From positions 62,001-126,000 of the forward strand of contig NZ_LZGL01000013.1 of NCBI RefSeq assembly GCF_001690685.1: 64,000 bases of DNA. The letters run 5' to 3'. This document shows positions 46,496 to 58,818 of the stretch, piece after piece. Under the pieces are notes generated by a model. The model saw nothing but the letters and a program-made list of their open reading frames with translations, had not been told where the DNA came from and did not search any database. Source of the stretch: Gilliamella sp. wkB112. GTDB taxonomy: Bacteria > Pseudomonadota > Gammaproteobacteria > Enterobacterales > Orbaceae. A program made the position numbers and the translations under genes. Each line of letters starts with the position of its first letter. Positions within the stretch are counted from its first letter, which is position 1.

Positions 46496-46789
46496 ATGAT
46501 AACTAATACATCAATATGGTTTCTATATATTATTAGAACGGCTAAACAGTCTCTATATACTGGTATTACAACTGATGTAGCGAGGCGTTTGTATCAACAT
46601 CAGAATAATAAAGGTGCTAAACATTTAAAAGGCCATAGCGATCTGACAGTGGTTTATCAAATTATGGTGGGTGATCGCTCGACCGCACTTAAACTTGAAT
46701 ACAAAATCAAGCAACTTAGCAAACAACAAAAAGAAAAACTGATTGCACAAAATCCTGAACTTCCTATTTTATTGAAATTATTAGATTAA
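46496..46789 (+). CDS. yhbQ: GIY-YIG nuclease-like protein, UPF0213
   Basis: 97 residues, matching E. coli YhbQ almost throughout: [20 protein letters not shown] holds the GIY-YIG motif (here LYI...YTG), followed by ARRLYQHQ and [15 protein letters not shown]. These small single-domain nucleases are linked to DNA damage tolerance; the biological substrate is uncertain. Single gene. Confidence 0.92.
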   Translation: MITNTSIWFLYIIRTAKQSLYTGITTDVARRLYQHQNNKGAKHLKGHSDLTVVYQIMVGDRSTALKLEYKIKQLSKQQKEKLIAQNPELPILLKLLD

Positions 46790-46873
46790 TTTAATATAGA
46801 TAATGTTTCTTTTAAAAACAATAGCTATTAGTAATAGTGATTACTTAGATATTTCTATTTCACATTCCTGACA

Positions 46874-47845
46874 TTAACTGCACTGGTGGGCTTTTATAGC
46901 TTGAATTTGTTTTTTAAATGTTGCTAATTGTTGATGCCAAAAATCCAAATCAGTTAACCAAGGGAATGCAATAGGAAAGGCTGGATCTTGCCAGCGTTGA
47001 ATAATCCATGCTAGATGATGAACCATCCTCATTGCTCTTAGAGGTTCAATGAGTTTTAGTTGGTTAACATCGAATTCATAAAATTCTTGATATATTTCAA
47101 TTAATATATTCAATTGTAACTGTTGTTCTTGGCGTTCACCATATAAAAGTAGCCATAAGTCCTGAATTGCTGGACCATTGCGAGCATCATCAAAGTCGAC
47201 AATCATAGCCTCATCTCGCCATAAAATATTACCGGCATGAAAATCACCATGTAAACGAATTGCTTGCCAGTCATTATGCCAATGTTGCTGCACGGTGGTT
47301 ATTAATGCACTCAATGTTGTTTTAAGTTCAGGTTGAACCTTTTTAGGAATAAATTTACAAGTAAATAAAGTTTCTTGTGGTTGGTAAAGATATTCATCAA
47401 GTCCAATAGTTGGTCGGTAGGTGAAGGATTGTTGAGCACCAATTTGGTGAATACGACCTAGTTGCATAGCCACCGATTCCATTTGTTCAAGGTTATCTAT
47501 TTCGTATTGCCGACCCCCAACGCTTGGGTAAATTGTAAATAGATAATCTTGGTACTTATGTAGAGTGCTACTATTAAAGGTTAGTGGTGCTATGACAGGA
47601 ATTTCGGCATCCAATAGTTGGGTAGCAAATTGATGTTCTTCAAGAATTTGTTCCCGACTCCAACGATGAGGTCGGTAAAATTTAACAACATAACGTTTAC
47701 GTTCGTCATCTAAAAATTGGTAAACACGATTTTCATAACTATTCAGTACAGTTAAGCCAGAATCTACATTAAGACCAATTGAGGCTAGACTGTCAATAAT
47801 AAGATCTGGTGATAAAGTATGGAATGCAAATGCTGAATTATGCAT
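46874..47845 (-). CDS. srkA: Stress response kinase A
   Basis: 323 residues of the APH/choline-kinase fold, close to E. coli YihE/SrkA (328). Catalytic loop RLHGDFHAGNILWRDEAMIV continues into DFDDARNGP, giving HGDxxxxN and DFD. The N-terminus with SYENRVYQF and VVKFYRPHRWS is characteristic. A Ser/Thr kinase that counters stress-induced cell death. In E. coli it precedes dsbA; here the engB gene follows upstream on the same strand, but dsbA is missing. Confidence 0.95.
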   Translation of the reverse strand: MHNSAFAFHTLSPDLIIDSLASIGLNVDSGLTVLNSYENRVYQFLDDERKRYVVKFYRPHRWSREQILEEHQFATQLLDAEIPVIAPLTFNSSTLHKYQDYLFTIYPSVGGRQYEIDNLEQMESVAMQLGRIHQIGAQQSFTYRPTIGLDEYLYQPQETLFTCKFIPKKVQPELKTTLSALITTVQQHWHNDWQAIRLHGDFHAGNILWRDEAMIVDFDDARNGPAIQDLWLLLYGERQEQQLQLNILIEIYQEFYEFDVNQLKLIEPLRAMRMVHHLAWIIQRWQDPAFPIAFPWLTDLDFWHQQLATFKKQIQAIKAHQCS

Positions 47846-47956
47846 AAGATGTTTACCTAATTTGTTTATATATTAAGTTATGATAAAGCAATCATTTATC
47901 ATCCAATAATAAATATCAATTTAACGCATATAAGCTAGTTAGCAAAAATAAAAAAA

Positions 47957-48568
47957 TTATTGGAGATTAAACCATTCATTTAATTTTTGTTTTAATGGCT
48001 CAAGACCGATTCGCTTTGGTGAAGAAAATGGGGCAACAGTAATATCACCTTGAAAAGGTAAAATAGCTTCTTTTACCATGTTAACTTGTTTTTTTTGTGC
48101 ACCCGATGCTAGTTTGTCGGCCTTAGTAAGTAATAACATTACCGGGATGTTGACAGACACTGCCCATTCAATCATTTGTTGATCTAAATCTTTTAAGGGA
48201 TGTCTAATATCCATTAATACAATCAATCCTTTAAGACTTTCGCGTTTTTGTAAGTATTCACCTAAAGATTTTTGCCATTTAAGTTTGATTGCTTCTGGTA
48301 CTTGGGCATAACCATAGCCGGGTAAATCGACTAAACGGCAGTTATCTTCGATTTCAAAAAGATTAATCAATTGGGTTCGCCCAGGGGTTTTACTGGTTCT
48401 GGCCAAACTTTTTTGATTAGTTAAAGTATTAAGAGCACTAGATTTGCCGGCGTTAGAACGCCCAGCAAAGGCAACCTCAACACCTGTGTCAACAGGGAGG
48501 TGAGAAATATCAGGAGCACTTAAAATAAAATGCGTTTTGGCATAGTTTAAAGGACTAATATCATTCAT
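47957..48568 (-). CDS. engB: Ribosome biogenesis GTPase EngB
   Basis: 203-residue GTPase (YihA/YsxC). G1 is [10 protein letters not shown]3 is DLPGYG and G4 is LTKADKL. It acts in late 50S assembly. The ribosome site AAGGA (48582-48578) touches the end of a perfect hairpin, and a second, competing hairpin lies just upstream, so translation may be structure-controlled. srkA follows 111 bases downstream. Confidence 0.96.
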   Translation of the reverse strand: MNDISPLNYAKTHFILSAPDISHLPVDTGVEVAFAGRSNAGKSSALNTLTNQKSLARTSKTPGRTQLINLFEIEDNCRLVDLPGYGYAQVPEAIKLKWQKSLGEYLQKRESLKGLIVLMDIRHPLKDLDQQMIEWAVSVNIPVMLLLTKADKLASGAQKKQVNMVKEAILPFQGDITVAPFSSPKRIGLEPLKQKLNEWFNLQ

Positions 48569-48581
48569 AAATAGCTATCCT

Positions 48582-48625
48582 TTAAGTGCAGTAACGGCAC
48601 TTAATCGGTTAAAATGCCGTTACTG
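48582..48625 (-). promoter_or_regulatory. Two overlapping perfect hairpins between argD and engB
   Basis: Hairpin B: CAGTAACGGCA (48589-48599) with TGCCGTTACTG (48615-48625), 11 bp, 15-base loop. Hairpin A: TTAAGTGC (48582-48589) with GCACTTAA (48597-48604), 8 bp, 7-base loop. They share bases, so only one can form. Hairpin A ends at the engB ribosome site. Neither has a T run in the engB direction. Confidence 0.6.
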
Positions 48626-48636
48626 TATAGAAAAAC

Positions 48637-49878
<1,242 letters not shown>

Positions 49879-49907
49879 CTATTTTATGCTAATTACTGCT
49901 AGAGTAA

Positions 49908-49946
49908 AGTAAATAATTATTCATTATAAATGAATTAATATTCAAT
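49908..49946 (-). promoter_or_regulatory. Pair of ARG boxes (ArgR operator) upstream of argD
   Basis: TAAATAATTATTCA (49910-49923) and TGAATTAATATTCA (49931-49944). The second is a perfect core of the ARG box consensus and the first differs at one position. Their offset is 21 bp, the classical 18-bp box plus 3-bp spacing bound by hexameric ArgR. They lie 60-100 bases before the argD start. Confidence 0.88.
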
Positions 49947-50035
49947 TTAAATGAGCGATAATTTTTTTATTTTCTTTAATTATTTTGATGTATAATAAGC
50001 AGTTAATCATTTATTAAATCTATTAAAGGATAAAT

Positions 50036-50305
50036 ATGAGTCGAATTATTTATTGCCATTATTTAAAAAAAGAGGCGGACGGTCTTGACTTTCAGCTTTA
50101 TCCTGGAGAACTTGGCAAACGTATTTTTAATGAAATTTCCAAACCTGCTTGGCAAGAATGGATGAAAAAACAAACTATGCTAATTAATGAAAATAAATTC
50201 AATATGATGAACCCGGAACATCGTAAAAAAATTGAAACCGAAATGGTAAAATTTCTATTTGAGGGTGAAGATATTGTTATTGGTGGATATAAACCAGAAA
50301 GTTAG
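50036..50305 (+). CDS. yggX: Oxidative-damage protection protein, Fe-S trafficking YggX
   Basis: 89 residues (E. coli 91). The family N-terminus [20 protein letters not shown] and the middle [20 protein letters not shown] block followed by [12 protein letters not shown] are conserved. It protects iron-sulfur enzymes from oxidants. AAAGGATAA precedes the ATG. As in E. coli it is followed by mltC (9 bases), but mutY is not upstream. Confidence 0.96.
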   Translation: MSRIIYCHYLKKEADGLDFQLYPGELGKRIFNEISKPAWQEWMKKQTMLINENKFNMMNPEHRKKIETEMVKFLFEGEDIVIGGYKPES

Positions 50306-50314
50306 AGATCCAAA

Positions 50315-51385
50315 ATGAAGAATAATAAAAAAATTATTACACTACTGATAGCAGTTAGCATATTAACTGGTTGTCCTAGCAAAAAATCTCTTGATAACGA
50401 TGATTGGTATGTAAAAGATACCAATGCATTTAATATATTAATTGGCCAATACGCTAATAATATTGAGAAAATCTGGGGACCTAAAGAAGTGCTTATCGCC
50501 GGTCCGAAAGATTATGTTCAATATGAAGATAATTTACAAACACGAGTACATATCAATTTTGTATCGGGAATAATTACTGTTGAAACTTTGTCTGATACCC
50601 CAATAGAAAATTTAAAAGATGCTATAGTTGCTACGTTATTAATGCCTGAACCTGTAGATATCATTCGAAAACATGACAAAATAGGCCAGAATTTATCCGA
50701 AGAACCTTTTTTATATAATCAGGTGCTAGATCAAGAGAGGCAACCTATTCGCTGGAGTGGTAGGGCTAATAGTTTTGCTGATTATGTTCTTGCCAATAAT
50801 ATTAAAACTCGCTCATCTGGTTCCCATCGTATTACTTATGTTGAAATTAAACTTGTCCCAAATCATATTAATCAACGAGCTCGAAAATTTTTACCACTAG
50901 TTACTGCAGCTTCCAATCGTTATTTTATTGATGAACGCTTAATTTTGGCAATTATGGAAGTTGAATCAGCATTTAACCCGTATGCTGTGAGTCGTACTGA
51001 TGCCCTTGGATTAATGCAAGTTCAACAACATACAGCTGGGCGTGATATTTTTAAACTACGAGGTAAATCAGGAGAACCTAGTAGGCAATTCCTACTCGAC
51101 CCTCGTAATAATGTGGATATGGGGACTGCTTATTTGTCATTATTAAAAACTAAATATTTAGCCGGAATTAATAATCCAATTTCGTTAAGATACGCCATGA
51201 TTACTTCATATAATGGTGGGGCAGGTAGTGTTCTGAGGACTTTTTCGAATGATCGCAACGAAGCAATTAATATAATTAATTCTATGACACCGCAGCAAGT
51301 CTATCGTAAATTAGTTACTTCGCATGTATCACAAGAATCACGTAATTATTTGGTTAAAGTTAGTAAAGTATTAGATAACAAATAA
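50315..51385 (+). CDS. mltC: Membrane-bound lytic murein transglycosylase C
   Basis: 356-residue lipoprotein; lipobox LTGC lipidated at C20. The C-terminal SLT domain starts near residue 205: [17 protein letters not shown] contains the catalytic glutamate, then ALGLMQVQ and YNGGAGSV. Cleaves glycan strands to 1,6-anhydro products at the outer membrane. Probably cotranscribed with yggX. Confidence 0.95.
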   Translation: MKNNKKIITLLIAVSILTGCPSKKSLDNDDWYVKDTNAFNILIGQYANNIEKIWGPKEVLIAGPKDYVQYEDNLQTRVHINFVSGIITVETLSDTPIENLKDAIVATLLMPEPVDIIRKHDKIGQNLSEEPFLYNQVLDQERQPIRWSGRANSFADYVLANNIKTRSSGSHRITYVEIKLVPNHINQRARKFLPLVTAASNRYFIDERLILAIMEVESAFNPYAVSRTDALGLMQVQQHTAGRDIFKLRGKSGEPSRQFLLDPRNNVDMGTAYLSLLKTKYLAGINNPISLRYAMITSYNGGAGSVLRTFSNDRNEAINIINSMTPQQVYRKLVTSHVSQESRNYLVKVSKVLDNK

Positions 51386-51587
51386 GAGTCTATCTAGATA
51401 TTAGTCATTTGCAGCTTAATCACGTGATGTAAGCATGATCACTAACGGTGTTAATATAGAACTATTTTACTAATAAGTAATCACTTTTCGTAATTTTAAA
51501 AGTTTTTAATAAAAAAAAGGTGATCTACTTCAAATTTTGAGTATACTATCTGTCTCATAAAACCCTAGTTTTTTTGAGGATGTAGTT

Positions 51588-52436
51588 TTGAGTACCGATA
51601 AAATTGTAGATTCATTTTCTCCTGCACAAATGACACAAATTGCTGAAGAACTCGGCAATTACAAAGTAAATAAACATCCATGTAGTACCATCCTTTCTGC
51701 TATACTCGCCGGAGTTTATATCTCTATCGCTTTTGTGTTTTATATTACTGTAACAACTGGCACAGCTACGGTTGCGTTTGGATTAGCAAAATTTGTTGGT
51801 GGAATTTGTTTCTCCCTAGGGCTAATGCTGGTGGTTTGTTGTGGTTCCGATTTATTCACTTCTACAGTTTTAACAATTTTACCAAAAATGACTCACAAAG
51901 TTAGCTGGTTAAGAATGTTTCGTAATTGGATTTTAGTATATATTGGTAACTTTATTGGTGCTATACTATTCGTAACAATTATTTGGTTTTCTGGTCAGTA
52001 TATGGTAGCCAATGGATTATGGGGTTTGAATGTGTTACAAACTGCTGATCATAAATTACACCATACATTTATCGAAGCGGTGTTTCTTGGTTTACTGGCT
52101 AATTTAATGGTTTGTTTAGCTGCTTGGTTGAGTTATGCTGGGCGTAGCTTATTGGATAAAATGCTGGTCATGGTTCTACCTGTTGCAATGTTTGTTGCTA
52201 GTGGTTTTGAACATAGTATTGCCAATATGTTTATGATTCCAATGGGTATAGTAATAAATAATTTTGCGTCACCTGAATTTTGGCTCTCGGTTGGTGTTTC
52301 ACCTGATCAATTTCAGGCTCTAACGATAGAGCATTTTATATTTAATAATTTAATTCCCGTAACAATAGGTAATATTCTAGGTGGCTTAGCTGTAGCACTG
52401 CCTTATTGGGCTTTGTATTTACGCAAGCCCCATTGA
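51588..52436 (+). CDS. focA: Formate channel FocA
   Basis: 282-residue FNT channel with six helices. Very close to E. coli FocA in LNVLQTADHKLHHTFIEAVF (the gating His region), NLMVCLAAWLSYAGRSL, PVAMFVASGFEHSIANMFMI and NLIPVTIGNILGG. The start codon is TTG at 51588 with GAGGA 7 bases upstream; no nearer ATG is in frame. It moves formate made by PflB, encoded 66 bases downstream. Confidence 0.95.
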   Translation: MSTDKIVDSFSPAQMTQIAEELGNYKVNKHPCSTILSAILAGVYISIAFVFYITVTTGTATVAFGLAKFVGGICFSLGLMLVVCCGSDLFTSTVLTILPKMTHKVSWLRMFRNWILVYIGNFIGAILFVTIIWFSGQYMVANGLWGLNVLQTADHKLHHTFIEAVFLGLLANLMVCLAAWLSYAGRSLLDKMLVMVLPVAMFVASGFEHSIANMFMIPMGIVINNFASPEFWLSVGVSPDQFQALTIEHFIFNNLIPVTIGNILGGLAVALPYWALYLRKPH

Positions 52437-52502
52437 TTTTATGATATTTGTCCTTATTTAAAGAAGGGTAGATATATTTTTGAAAACCTGAGGTAAAAAA
52501 AT

Positions 52503-54785
52503 ATGAGTAATTTAAACGAAGTACAAGCAGTTGCTTGGAAAGGCTTTAAAGATGGTGATTGGCAAAATAATGTCAATGTTCGCGATTTCATTCAAAAAAA
52601 CTATACACCTTATGAGGGTGATGAGTCTTTTTTAGCTGGTGCAACAGAAGCTACAACTAAATTATGGGCAAAAGTAATGGAAGGCATCAAAATTGAAAAT
52701 GCTACCCACGCCCCTGTAGATTTTGATACCAGTGTTATTTCGACTATCACTGCTCATGATGCCGGTTATATTGAAAAAGATTTAGAAAAGATTGTTGGTT
52801 TACAAACTGAAAAACCATTAAAACGTGCTATTATCCCGTTTGGTGGTATCAAAATGATCGAGAACTCTTGTAAAGCATACAACAGAACACTTGATCCATT
52901 AGTTAAAAAAATCTTCACTGATTATCGTAAAACCCATAACCAAGGTGTTTTTGATATCTATACTCCGGATATTCTTCGTTGCCGTAAATCTGGTGTTATC
53001 ACAGGTCTTCCAGATGCTTATGGTCGTGGTCGTATTATTGGCGATTATCGTCGTGTTGCGCTTTATGGTATCGACTATTTAATGAAAGATAAATTCGCAC
53101 AATTCAATTCACTACAAGCTGATTTTGAAAATGGTGTTGATTTAGCGATGACTATGCAACGTCGAGAAGAAATTGCAGAACAACATCGTGCACTTGGTCA
53201 AATCAAAGAAATGGCTGCAAAATATGGCTGTGATATTTCTGAACCAGCTAAAACAGCACAAGAAGCTGTTCAATGGACATACTTTGGTTACTTAGCTGCT
53301 GTTAAATCACAAAATGGTGCGGCAATGTCATTAGGTCGTACTTCAACTTTCTTTGATATTTACTTCCAACGTGATCTAGCTGCTGGTTTAATCACTGAAC
53401 AAGATGCTCAAGAAATTATTGACCATTTTGTAATGAAATTACGTATGGTGCGTTTCTTACGTACTCCTGAATATGATGAGTTATTCTCAGGTGACCCAAT
53501 TTGGGCTACAGAATCAATTGCTGGTATGGGCGTTGACGGACGTACATTAGTTACTAAGACTTCATTCCGTTTCTTAAATACTTTATACACAATGGGTCCA
53601 TCACCAGAACCAAATATGACAATTCTTTGGTCTGAACAATTACCAAGTGGCTTTAAAGAGTTCGCATCAAAAGTATCTATTGATACCTCATCTTTACAAT
53701 ATGAAAATGATGATTTAATGCGTCCTGACTTCAATAGTGATGACTACGCAATTGCTTGTTGTGTAAGCCCAATGATTGTTGGTAAACAAATGCAGTTCTT
53801 TGGTGCTCGTGCTAACCTTGCTAAAACTCTTCTATATGCAATCAATGGTGGTGTAGATGAAAAACTTAAAATGCAAGTTGGTCCTAAAGAAGATCCAATT
53901 ACTGATGAATATCTTGATTTCGACAAAGTATTCGCTCGTTTAGATCACTTTATGGATTGGTTAGCAAAACAATATGTAACAGCATTAAATGCTATCCACT
54001 ATATGCACGATAAATATAGCTATGAAGCATCATTAATGGCACTTCATGATCGTGATATTATTCGTACAATGGCATGTGGTATTGCTGGTCTTTCTGTTGC
54101 GGCTGACTCTTTATCTGCTATCAAATATGCGAAAGTGAAAACTATTCGTGATGAAGATGGTTTAGCTACTGACTTTGAAATTGAAGGTGAGTATCCACAA
54201 TTTGGTAATAATGATCCACGTGTAGATGATATTGCTGTTGATTTAGTTGAACGTTTCATGAAGAAAATTCAAAAACTTAAAACTTATCGTAATGCAATTC
54301 CTACCCAATCAGTATTAACTATTACTTCAAATGTTGTATATGGTAAGAAAACTGGTAATACTCCGGATGGACGTCGTGCCGGTGCGCCATTTGGACCTGG
54401 AGCTAACCCAATGCATGGTCGTGACCAAAAAGGTGCCGTTGCTTCATTAACTTCAGTTGCTAAATTACCATTTGCTTATGCTAAAGACGGTATTTCATAT
54501 ACTTTCTCAATCGTACCAAATGCGTTAGGTAAAGATGATGGTGCTCGTAAACGTAATCTTGCTGGTTTAATGGATGGTTATTTCCACCATGAAGCAACTG
54601 TAGAAGGCGGTCAACATCTAAATGTTAACGTACTAAACCGTGAAACATTATTAGATGCAATGGATCATCCTGAAAAATATCCTCAATTAACTATTCGTGT
54701 TTCTGGATATGCAGTGCGTTTCAATTCATTAACTAAAGAACAACAAAAAGATGTAATTACACGTACTTTCACTCAATCAATGTAA
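52503..54785 (+). CDS. pflB: Pyruvate formate-lyase
   Basis: 760-residue glycyl-radical enzyme. The adjacent catalytic cysteines are in [13 protein letters not shown] (near 419-420), and the radical glycine is G735 in RVSGYAVRF. It converts pyruvate and CoA to formate and acetyl-CoA under anoxia. GAGGT precedes the ATG. Length equals that of E. coli PflB and codon use is of the strongly expressed type (GGT, CGT). A strong terminator follows, so pflA is transcribed separately. Confidence 0.98.
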   Translation: MSNLNEVQAVAWKGFKDGDWQNNVNVRDFIQKNYTPYEGDESFLAGATEATTKLWAKVMEGIKIENATHAPVDFDTSVISTITAHDAGYIEKDLEKIVGLQTEKPLKRAIIPFGGIKMIENSCKAYNRTLDPLVKKIFTDYRKTHNQGVFDIYTPDILRCRKSGVITGLPDAYGRGRIIGDYRRVALYGIDYLMKDKFAQFNSLQADFENGVDLAMTMQRREEIAEQHRALGQIKEMAAKYGCDISEPAKTAQEAVQWTYFGYLAAVKSQNGAAMSLGRTSTFFDIYFQRDLAAGLITEQDAQEIIDHFVMKLRMVRFLRTPEYDELFSGDPIWATESIAGMGVDGRTLVTKTSFRFLNTLYTMGPSPEPNMTILWSEQLPSGFKEFASKVSIDTSSLQYENDDLMRPDFNSDDYAIACCVSPMIVGKQMQFFGARANLAKTLLYAINGGVDEKLKMQVGPKEDPITDEYLDFDKVFARLDHFMDWLAKQYVTALNAIHYMHDKYSYEASLMALHDRDIIRTMACGIAGLSVAADSLSAIKYAKVKTIRDEDGLATDFEIEGEYPQFGNNDPRVDDIAVDLVERFMKKIQKLKTYRNAIPTQSVLTITSNVVYGKKTGNTPDGRRAGAPFGPGANPMHGRDQKGAVASLTSVAKLPFAYAKDGISYTFSIVPNALGKDDGARKRNLAGLMDGYFHHEATVEGGQHLNVNVLNRETLLDAMDHPEKYPQLTIRVSGYAVRFNSLTKEQQKDVITRTFTQSM

Positions 54786-54806
54786 ATTTACTTCATTGAA
54801 AAATAT

Positions 54807-54838
54807 AAAATAGCGTCCTTAACGGGCGCTATTTTTTT
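54807..54838 (+). terminator. Intrinsic terminator of focA-pflB
   Basis: AAATAGCGTCC pairs with GGGCGCTATTT (54824-54834) with one G-U pair and a 5-base loop, followed by a T run. It lies about 22 bases after the pflB stop. Confidence 0.9.
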
Positions 54839-55035
54839 ATTAGGTAAAATTTAACTAATATTAGCTATGATTTAGACATAATTTTTGATGATATTCATCT
54901 AATATTATTGGTATTTATTCGGTATAATTAAACTAAAACTAAGTGTATTTCTTATTAAAGCAATTGGTGTAAGCTAAATATTATCTGAGTTAAAATAGTA
55001 AGATAAACTGCACGAGCAATTATTAGAGAATGTGT

Positions 55036-55851
55036 ATGGAACAACAAAATATTATTATGACAACAGCTCAAGTTCAAGGAACTCCAACAGTAGCAAATAC
55101 AAAACAACCTATTAAAGGGCGCATTCATTCTTTTGAATCATTTGGCACCGTTGATGGTCCCGGAATTCGTTTTATTGTATTTTTTCAAGGTTGTTTAATG
55201 CGTTGTTTATATTGTCATAATCGTGATACTTGGGACTTAAAAGCAGGTAAAGAAGTAACCGTTGATGAACTTATGCAAGAAATTGTTTCATATAAAAGCT
55301 TCATTATGCCAAATGGGGGAGGAGTAACCGCCTCTGGAGGGGAAGCAACTTTACAAGCTGAATTTGTTACTGAATGGTTTAAAGCATGTCATCAGGAAGG
55401 TATTAGTACCTGTTTAGATACTAATGGTTATGCTAGGCAACTTGACCACATAGTGGATGAATTGATGGATATGACAGATCTAGTTATGTTAGACTTAAAA
55501 CAAGTAAATGATGAAATTCATCAAAAACTTGTTGGAGTTCCTAATAAGCGGGTACTTGAATTTGCTAAATATCTACAAAGAATTAATAAAAGAACTTGGA
55601 TTCGTTATGTTGTAGTTCCCGGTTGGACGGACGATGATAATTCAGCACATCTACTTGGTAAGTTTATTCAAGGGATGAAAAATATAGAAAGAGTTGAGCT
55701 ATTACCTTACCATAAATTAGGTGCCTATAAATGGGAAACCTTAGGTGATAAATATAAGTTGGAAGGGGTCGAAGCTCCACCTAGAGAAACATTAGATAGA
55801 ATACAATCTATTATTGAAAGCTATGGTCAATATGTGACTTTTAGTAAATAG
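55036..55851 (+). CDS. pflA: Pyruvate formate-lyase 1-activating enzyme
   Basis: 271 residues. The radical-SAM motif CX3CX2C is in [18 protein letters not shown], with [17 protein letters not shown] and [16 protein letters not shown] downstream. It installs the glycyl radical on PflB. I chose the ATG at 55036 because AGAG lies 8 bases upstream; ATG at 55030 is too close and ATG at 55057 is also possible. Family homology begins only at [12 protein letters not shown], so about 20 residues form an extra N-terminal extension relative to E. coli PflA (246). Confidence 0.95.
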   Translation: MEQQNIIMTTAQVQGTPTVANTKQPIKGRIHSFESFGTVDGPGIRFIVFFQGCLMRCLYCHNRDTWDLKAGKEVTVDELMQEIVSYKSFIMPNGGGVTASGGEATLQAEFVTEWFKACHQEGISTCLDTNGYARQLDHIVDELMDMTDLVMLDLKQVNDEIHQKLVGVPNKRVLEFAKYLQRINKRTWIRYVVVPGWTDDDNSAHLLGKFIQGMKNIERVELLPYHKLGAYKWETLGDKYKLEGVEAPPRETLDRIQSIIESYGQYVTFSK

Positions 55852-55899
55852 AATAAATTCATAAAAGGCTTACATATATCTATGCTTTTTATTTTTCAT

Positions 55900-56796
55900 T
55901 TATCTCATTCTTTTACGTTTTAGTGCACGTAAAACAAAAACACCACCTTCTAAAGCAAGTACACATACAGCTAGCCAAATAAGTCCGTAAGAAATGATAT
56001 GTTTTGATGAAACTGATTCGTGTAGAAATAATACCGAAACAATAGTCAGTAATACGGGCTCCACATATCCCAGCAAACCAAATAATCCCATTGGTAGTAA
56101 TCGTCTGGCTACAAAATACATCGCAAAAGCAATAGCAGTAATCACACCAAGCATTGGGATAAAAATATGAAAAAGGCTAAGATCATTGATTACTTTATGT
56201 AAATCATAATGAAATAAGAAGTAAATAAAACAACCAAGAAAAATAAAAAAGAAATCTGAAAATGTACCAGCTATGCCTTCTATTTGTAATTTACGTCGCG
56301 TTATAAAATAAATAGGGTAACCGAGAGCTATAACAGCTGTTTCCCATGAAAATGCACCTGTGGTGTAGATTTCCATTGTTACGCCTAGCACAGCCAGTCC
56401 AACAGCAATTTTTTGTAACGAACTTAATTTTTCCTTATAGAATAACTGTCCAAAAAGTACCATGGATAATGGCAATAGAAAATACCCTAGTGAGGCTGAT
56501 AAACCATGTCCATTTAATGGTGCCCAAATAAAAATCATCATTTGAATTGTTAGCAATACTGAAGAAAATAAAAGACCCAGTATTAATAACGGCTGTCGTT
56601 TAATACGAATAAATAATGAGTGGATAGCTGACCATTTTTTTGCAATTAAAATAAGGATTACTATGGCGGGAAAAGAAGTTAATAAACGCCAACAAAAGAT
56701 GTCCACTACAGATAGTGGCTGCAATAAAATAGGATAATAATATAATAGGCCAAAAAGGCATGATGCTAATACCGAAAGTATCACCCCTTTAATCAT
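55900..56796 (-). CDS. EamA-family transporter, RarD-like
   Basis: 298 residues and ten membrane helices in two EamA repeats. RarD-like signs are FIWAPLNGHGLSASLGYFLLPL and the second-half LGYVEPVLLTIVSVLFLHES. I moved the start to the ATG at 56796 because AAAGGTGG lies 5 bases before it; the longer frame begins with TTG at 56814 inside that site. Substrate unknown; family members export small metabolites. It follows serS on the same strand but is separated by a terminator. Confidence 0.85.
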   Translation of the reverse strand: MIKGVILSVLASCLFGLLYYYPILLQPLSVVDIFCWRLLTSFPAIVILILIAKKWSAIHSLFIRIKRQPLLILGLLFSSVLLTIQMMIFIWAPLNGHGLSASLGYFLLPLSMVLFGQLFYKEKLSSLQKIAVGLAVLGVTMEIYTTGAFSWETAVIALGYPIYFITRRKLQIEGIAGTFSDFFFIFLGCFIYFLFHYDLHKVINDLSLFHIFIPMLGVITAIAFAMYFVARRLLPMGLFGLLGYVEPVLLTIVSVLFLHESVSSKHIISYGLIWLAVCVLALEGGVFVLRALKRKRMR

Positions 56797-56815
56797 AAAT
56801 TCCACCTTTATCAAT

Positions 56816-56847
56816 AATAAAAAAATAGCGCTAATTTATAGCGCTAT
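56816..56847 (-). terminator. Intrinsic terminator of serS
   Basis: ATAGCGCTA (56825-56833) and TAGCGCTAT (56839-56847) with a 5-base loop; on the minus strand it is followed by TTTTTTATT. It lies just after the serS stop at 56870. Confidence 0.85.
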
Positions 56848-56869
56848 CATTTGGATGATATAATTATTC

Positions 56870-58177
<1,308 letters not shown>

Positions 58178-58314
58178 TTAAATAAATATCTATCTACTTA
58201 GTTTGTAGTTTGTGCGTATTACCATTAATAACAAAGTGTACAAATAAAAGTAGATCGATAATGTATAAATGAGTTGTCTTAGTATACTAGAATTATATTG
58301 GTATTCAACCAAAA

Positions 58315-58391
58315 TGGCGCACCCGAAGGGATTCGAACCCCTGACCGCTCGGTTCGAAGCCGAGTGCTCTATCCAGCTGAGCTACGGATGC
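58315..58391 (-). tRNA. tRNA-Arg (anticodon UCG)
   Basis: 77 bases with encoded CCA. Acceptor GCATCCG pairs CGGGTGC with one U-G pair; D arm AGCTCAGCTGGATAGAGC; anticodon stem CTCGG/CCGAG with loop CTTCGAA, so positions 34-36 are TCG; T arm GGGGTTCGAATCCC. The discriminator is G73, whereas the two sister Arg genes have A73. It would read CGA and CGG codons. E. coli has no UCG arginine tRNA. Confidence 0.95.
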
Positions 58392-58412
58392 GAGTATTGG
58401 TATTATCAAAAA

Positions 58413-58489
58413 TGGTGCATCCGAAGGGATTCGAACCCCTGACCGCCCGGTTCGTAGCCGGGTACTCTATCCAGCTGAGCTACGGATGC
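58413..58489 (-). tRNA. tRNA-Arg (anticodon ACG)
   Basis: 77 bases with encoded CCA. Acceptor GCATCCG/CGGATGC is perfectly paired, the anticodon stem is CCCGG/CCGGG with loop CTACGAA, and T arm GGGGTTCGAATCCC. A34 is expected to be edited to inosine by TadA, reading CGU, CGC and CGA. Its tRNA sequence is identical to that of the next gene. Confidence 0.97.
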
Positions 58490-58509
58490 GTACTGATATT
58501 ATTAAAAAG

Positions 58510-58586
58510 TGGTGCATCCGAAGGGATTCGAACCCCTGACCGCCCGGTTCGTAGCCGGGTACTCTATCCAGCTGAGCTACGGATGC
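58510..58586 (-). tRNA. tRNA-Arg (anticodon ACG), second copy
   Basis: Identical 77-base copy of the preceding ACG gene, with CCA encoded and a 20-base spacer between the two. Tandem copies of tRNA-Arg(ACG) beside csrA also occur in E. coli (argVYZQ). Confidence 0.97.
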
Positions 58587-58602
58587 AAGATAATTAATAA
58601 AA

Positions 58603-58695
58603 TGGCGGTGAGAGAGGGATTCGAACCCTCGATGCAGCTTTTGACCGCATACTCCCTTAGCAGGGGAGCGCCTTCAGCCTCTCGGCCATCTCACC
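58603..58695 (-). tRNA. tRNA-Ser (anticodon GCU)
   Basis: 93 bases including encoded CCA; a class II tRNA with a long variable arm. Acceptor GGTGAGA/TCTCACC, anticodon stem CTCCC/GGGAG with loop CTGCTAA, so the anticodon is GCT, reading AGC and AGU. First gene of the tRNA operon, corresponding to serV of E. coli. Confidence 0.97.
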
Positions 58696-58744
58696 AAAAA
58701 ATTATGATCTTATCTGAACAACAAAATCATAATGTGTGGCGCAC

Positions 58745-58772
58745 ATATTACGTTTTACAAAAAATAAGTCAA
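58745..58772 (-). promoter_or_regulatory. Promoter of the tRNA operon
   Basis: On the minus strand: TTGACT (58772-58767), 16-base spacer, TAATAT (58750-58745), then a GC-rich GTGCGCC discriminator as in stringently controlled stable-RNA promoters. A hairpin ATTATGAT / ATCATAAT (58701-58733) followed by TTTTT lies between it and tRNA-Ser and may aid 5' processing or be a weak terminator of csrA. Confidence 0.6.
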
Positions 58773-58818
58773 ACATTTTTTTGCTTACGTGTGCTAGTTG
58801 TTTATTTCATGCCCAATA

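Noticed and set aside
51520-51533. FNR-like site GTGAT-CTAC-TTCAA before focA
   Set aside because: Two mismatches to TTGAT-N4-ATCAA, and its distance to the TATACT at 51542 does not fit activation. Anaerobic control of focA-pflB is likely, but this site is too weak to claim.
53408-53734. 108-codon antisense frame in pflB
   Set aside because: Inside a strongly conserved, highly expressed gene, with no independent coding signs.
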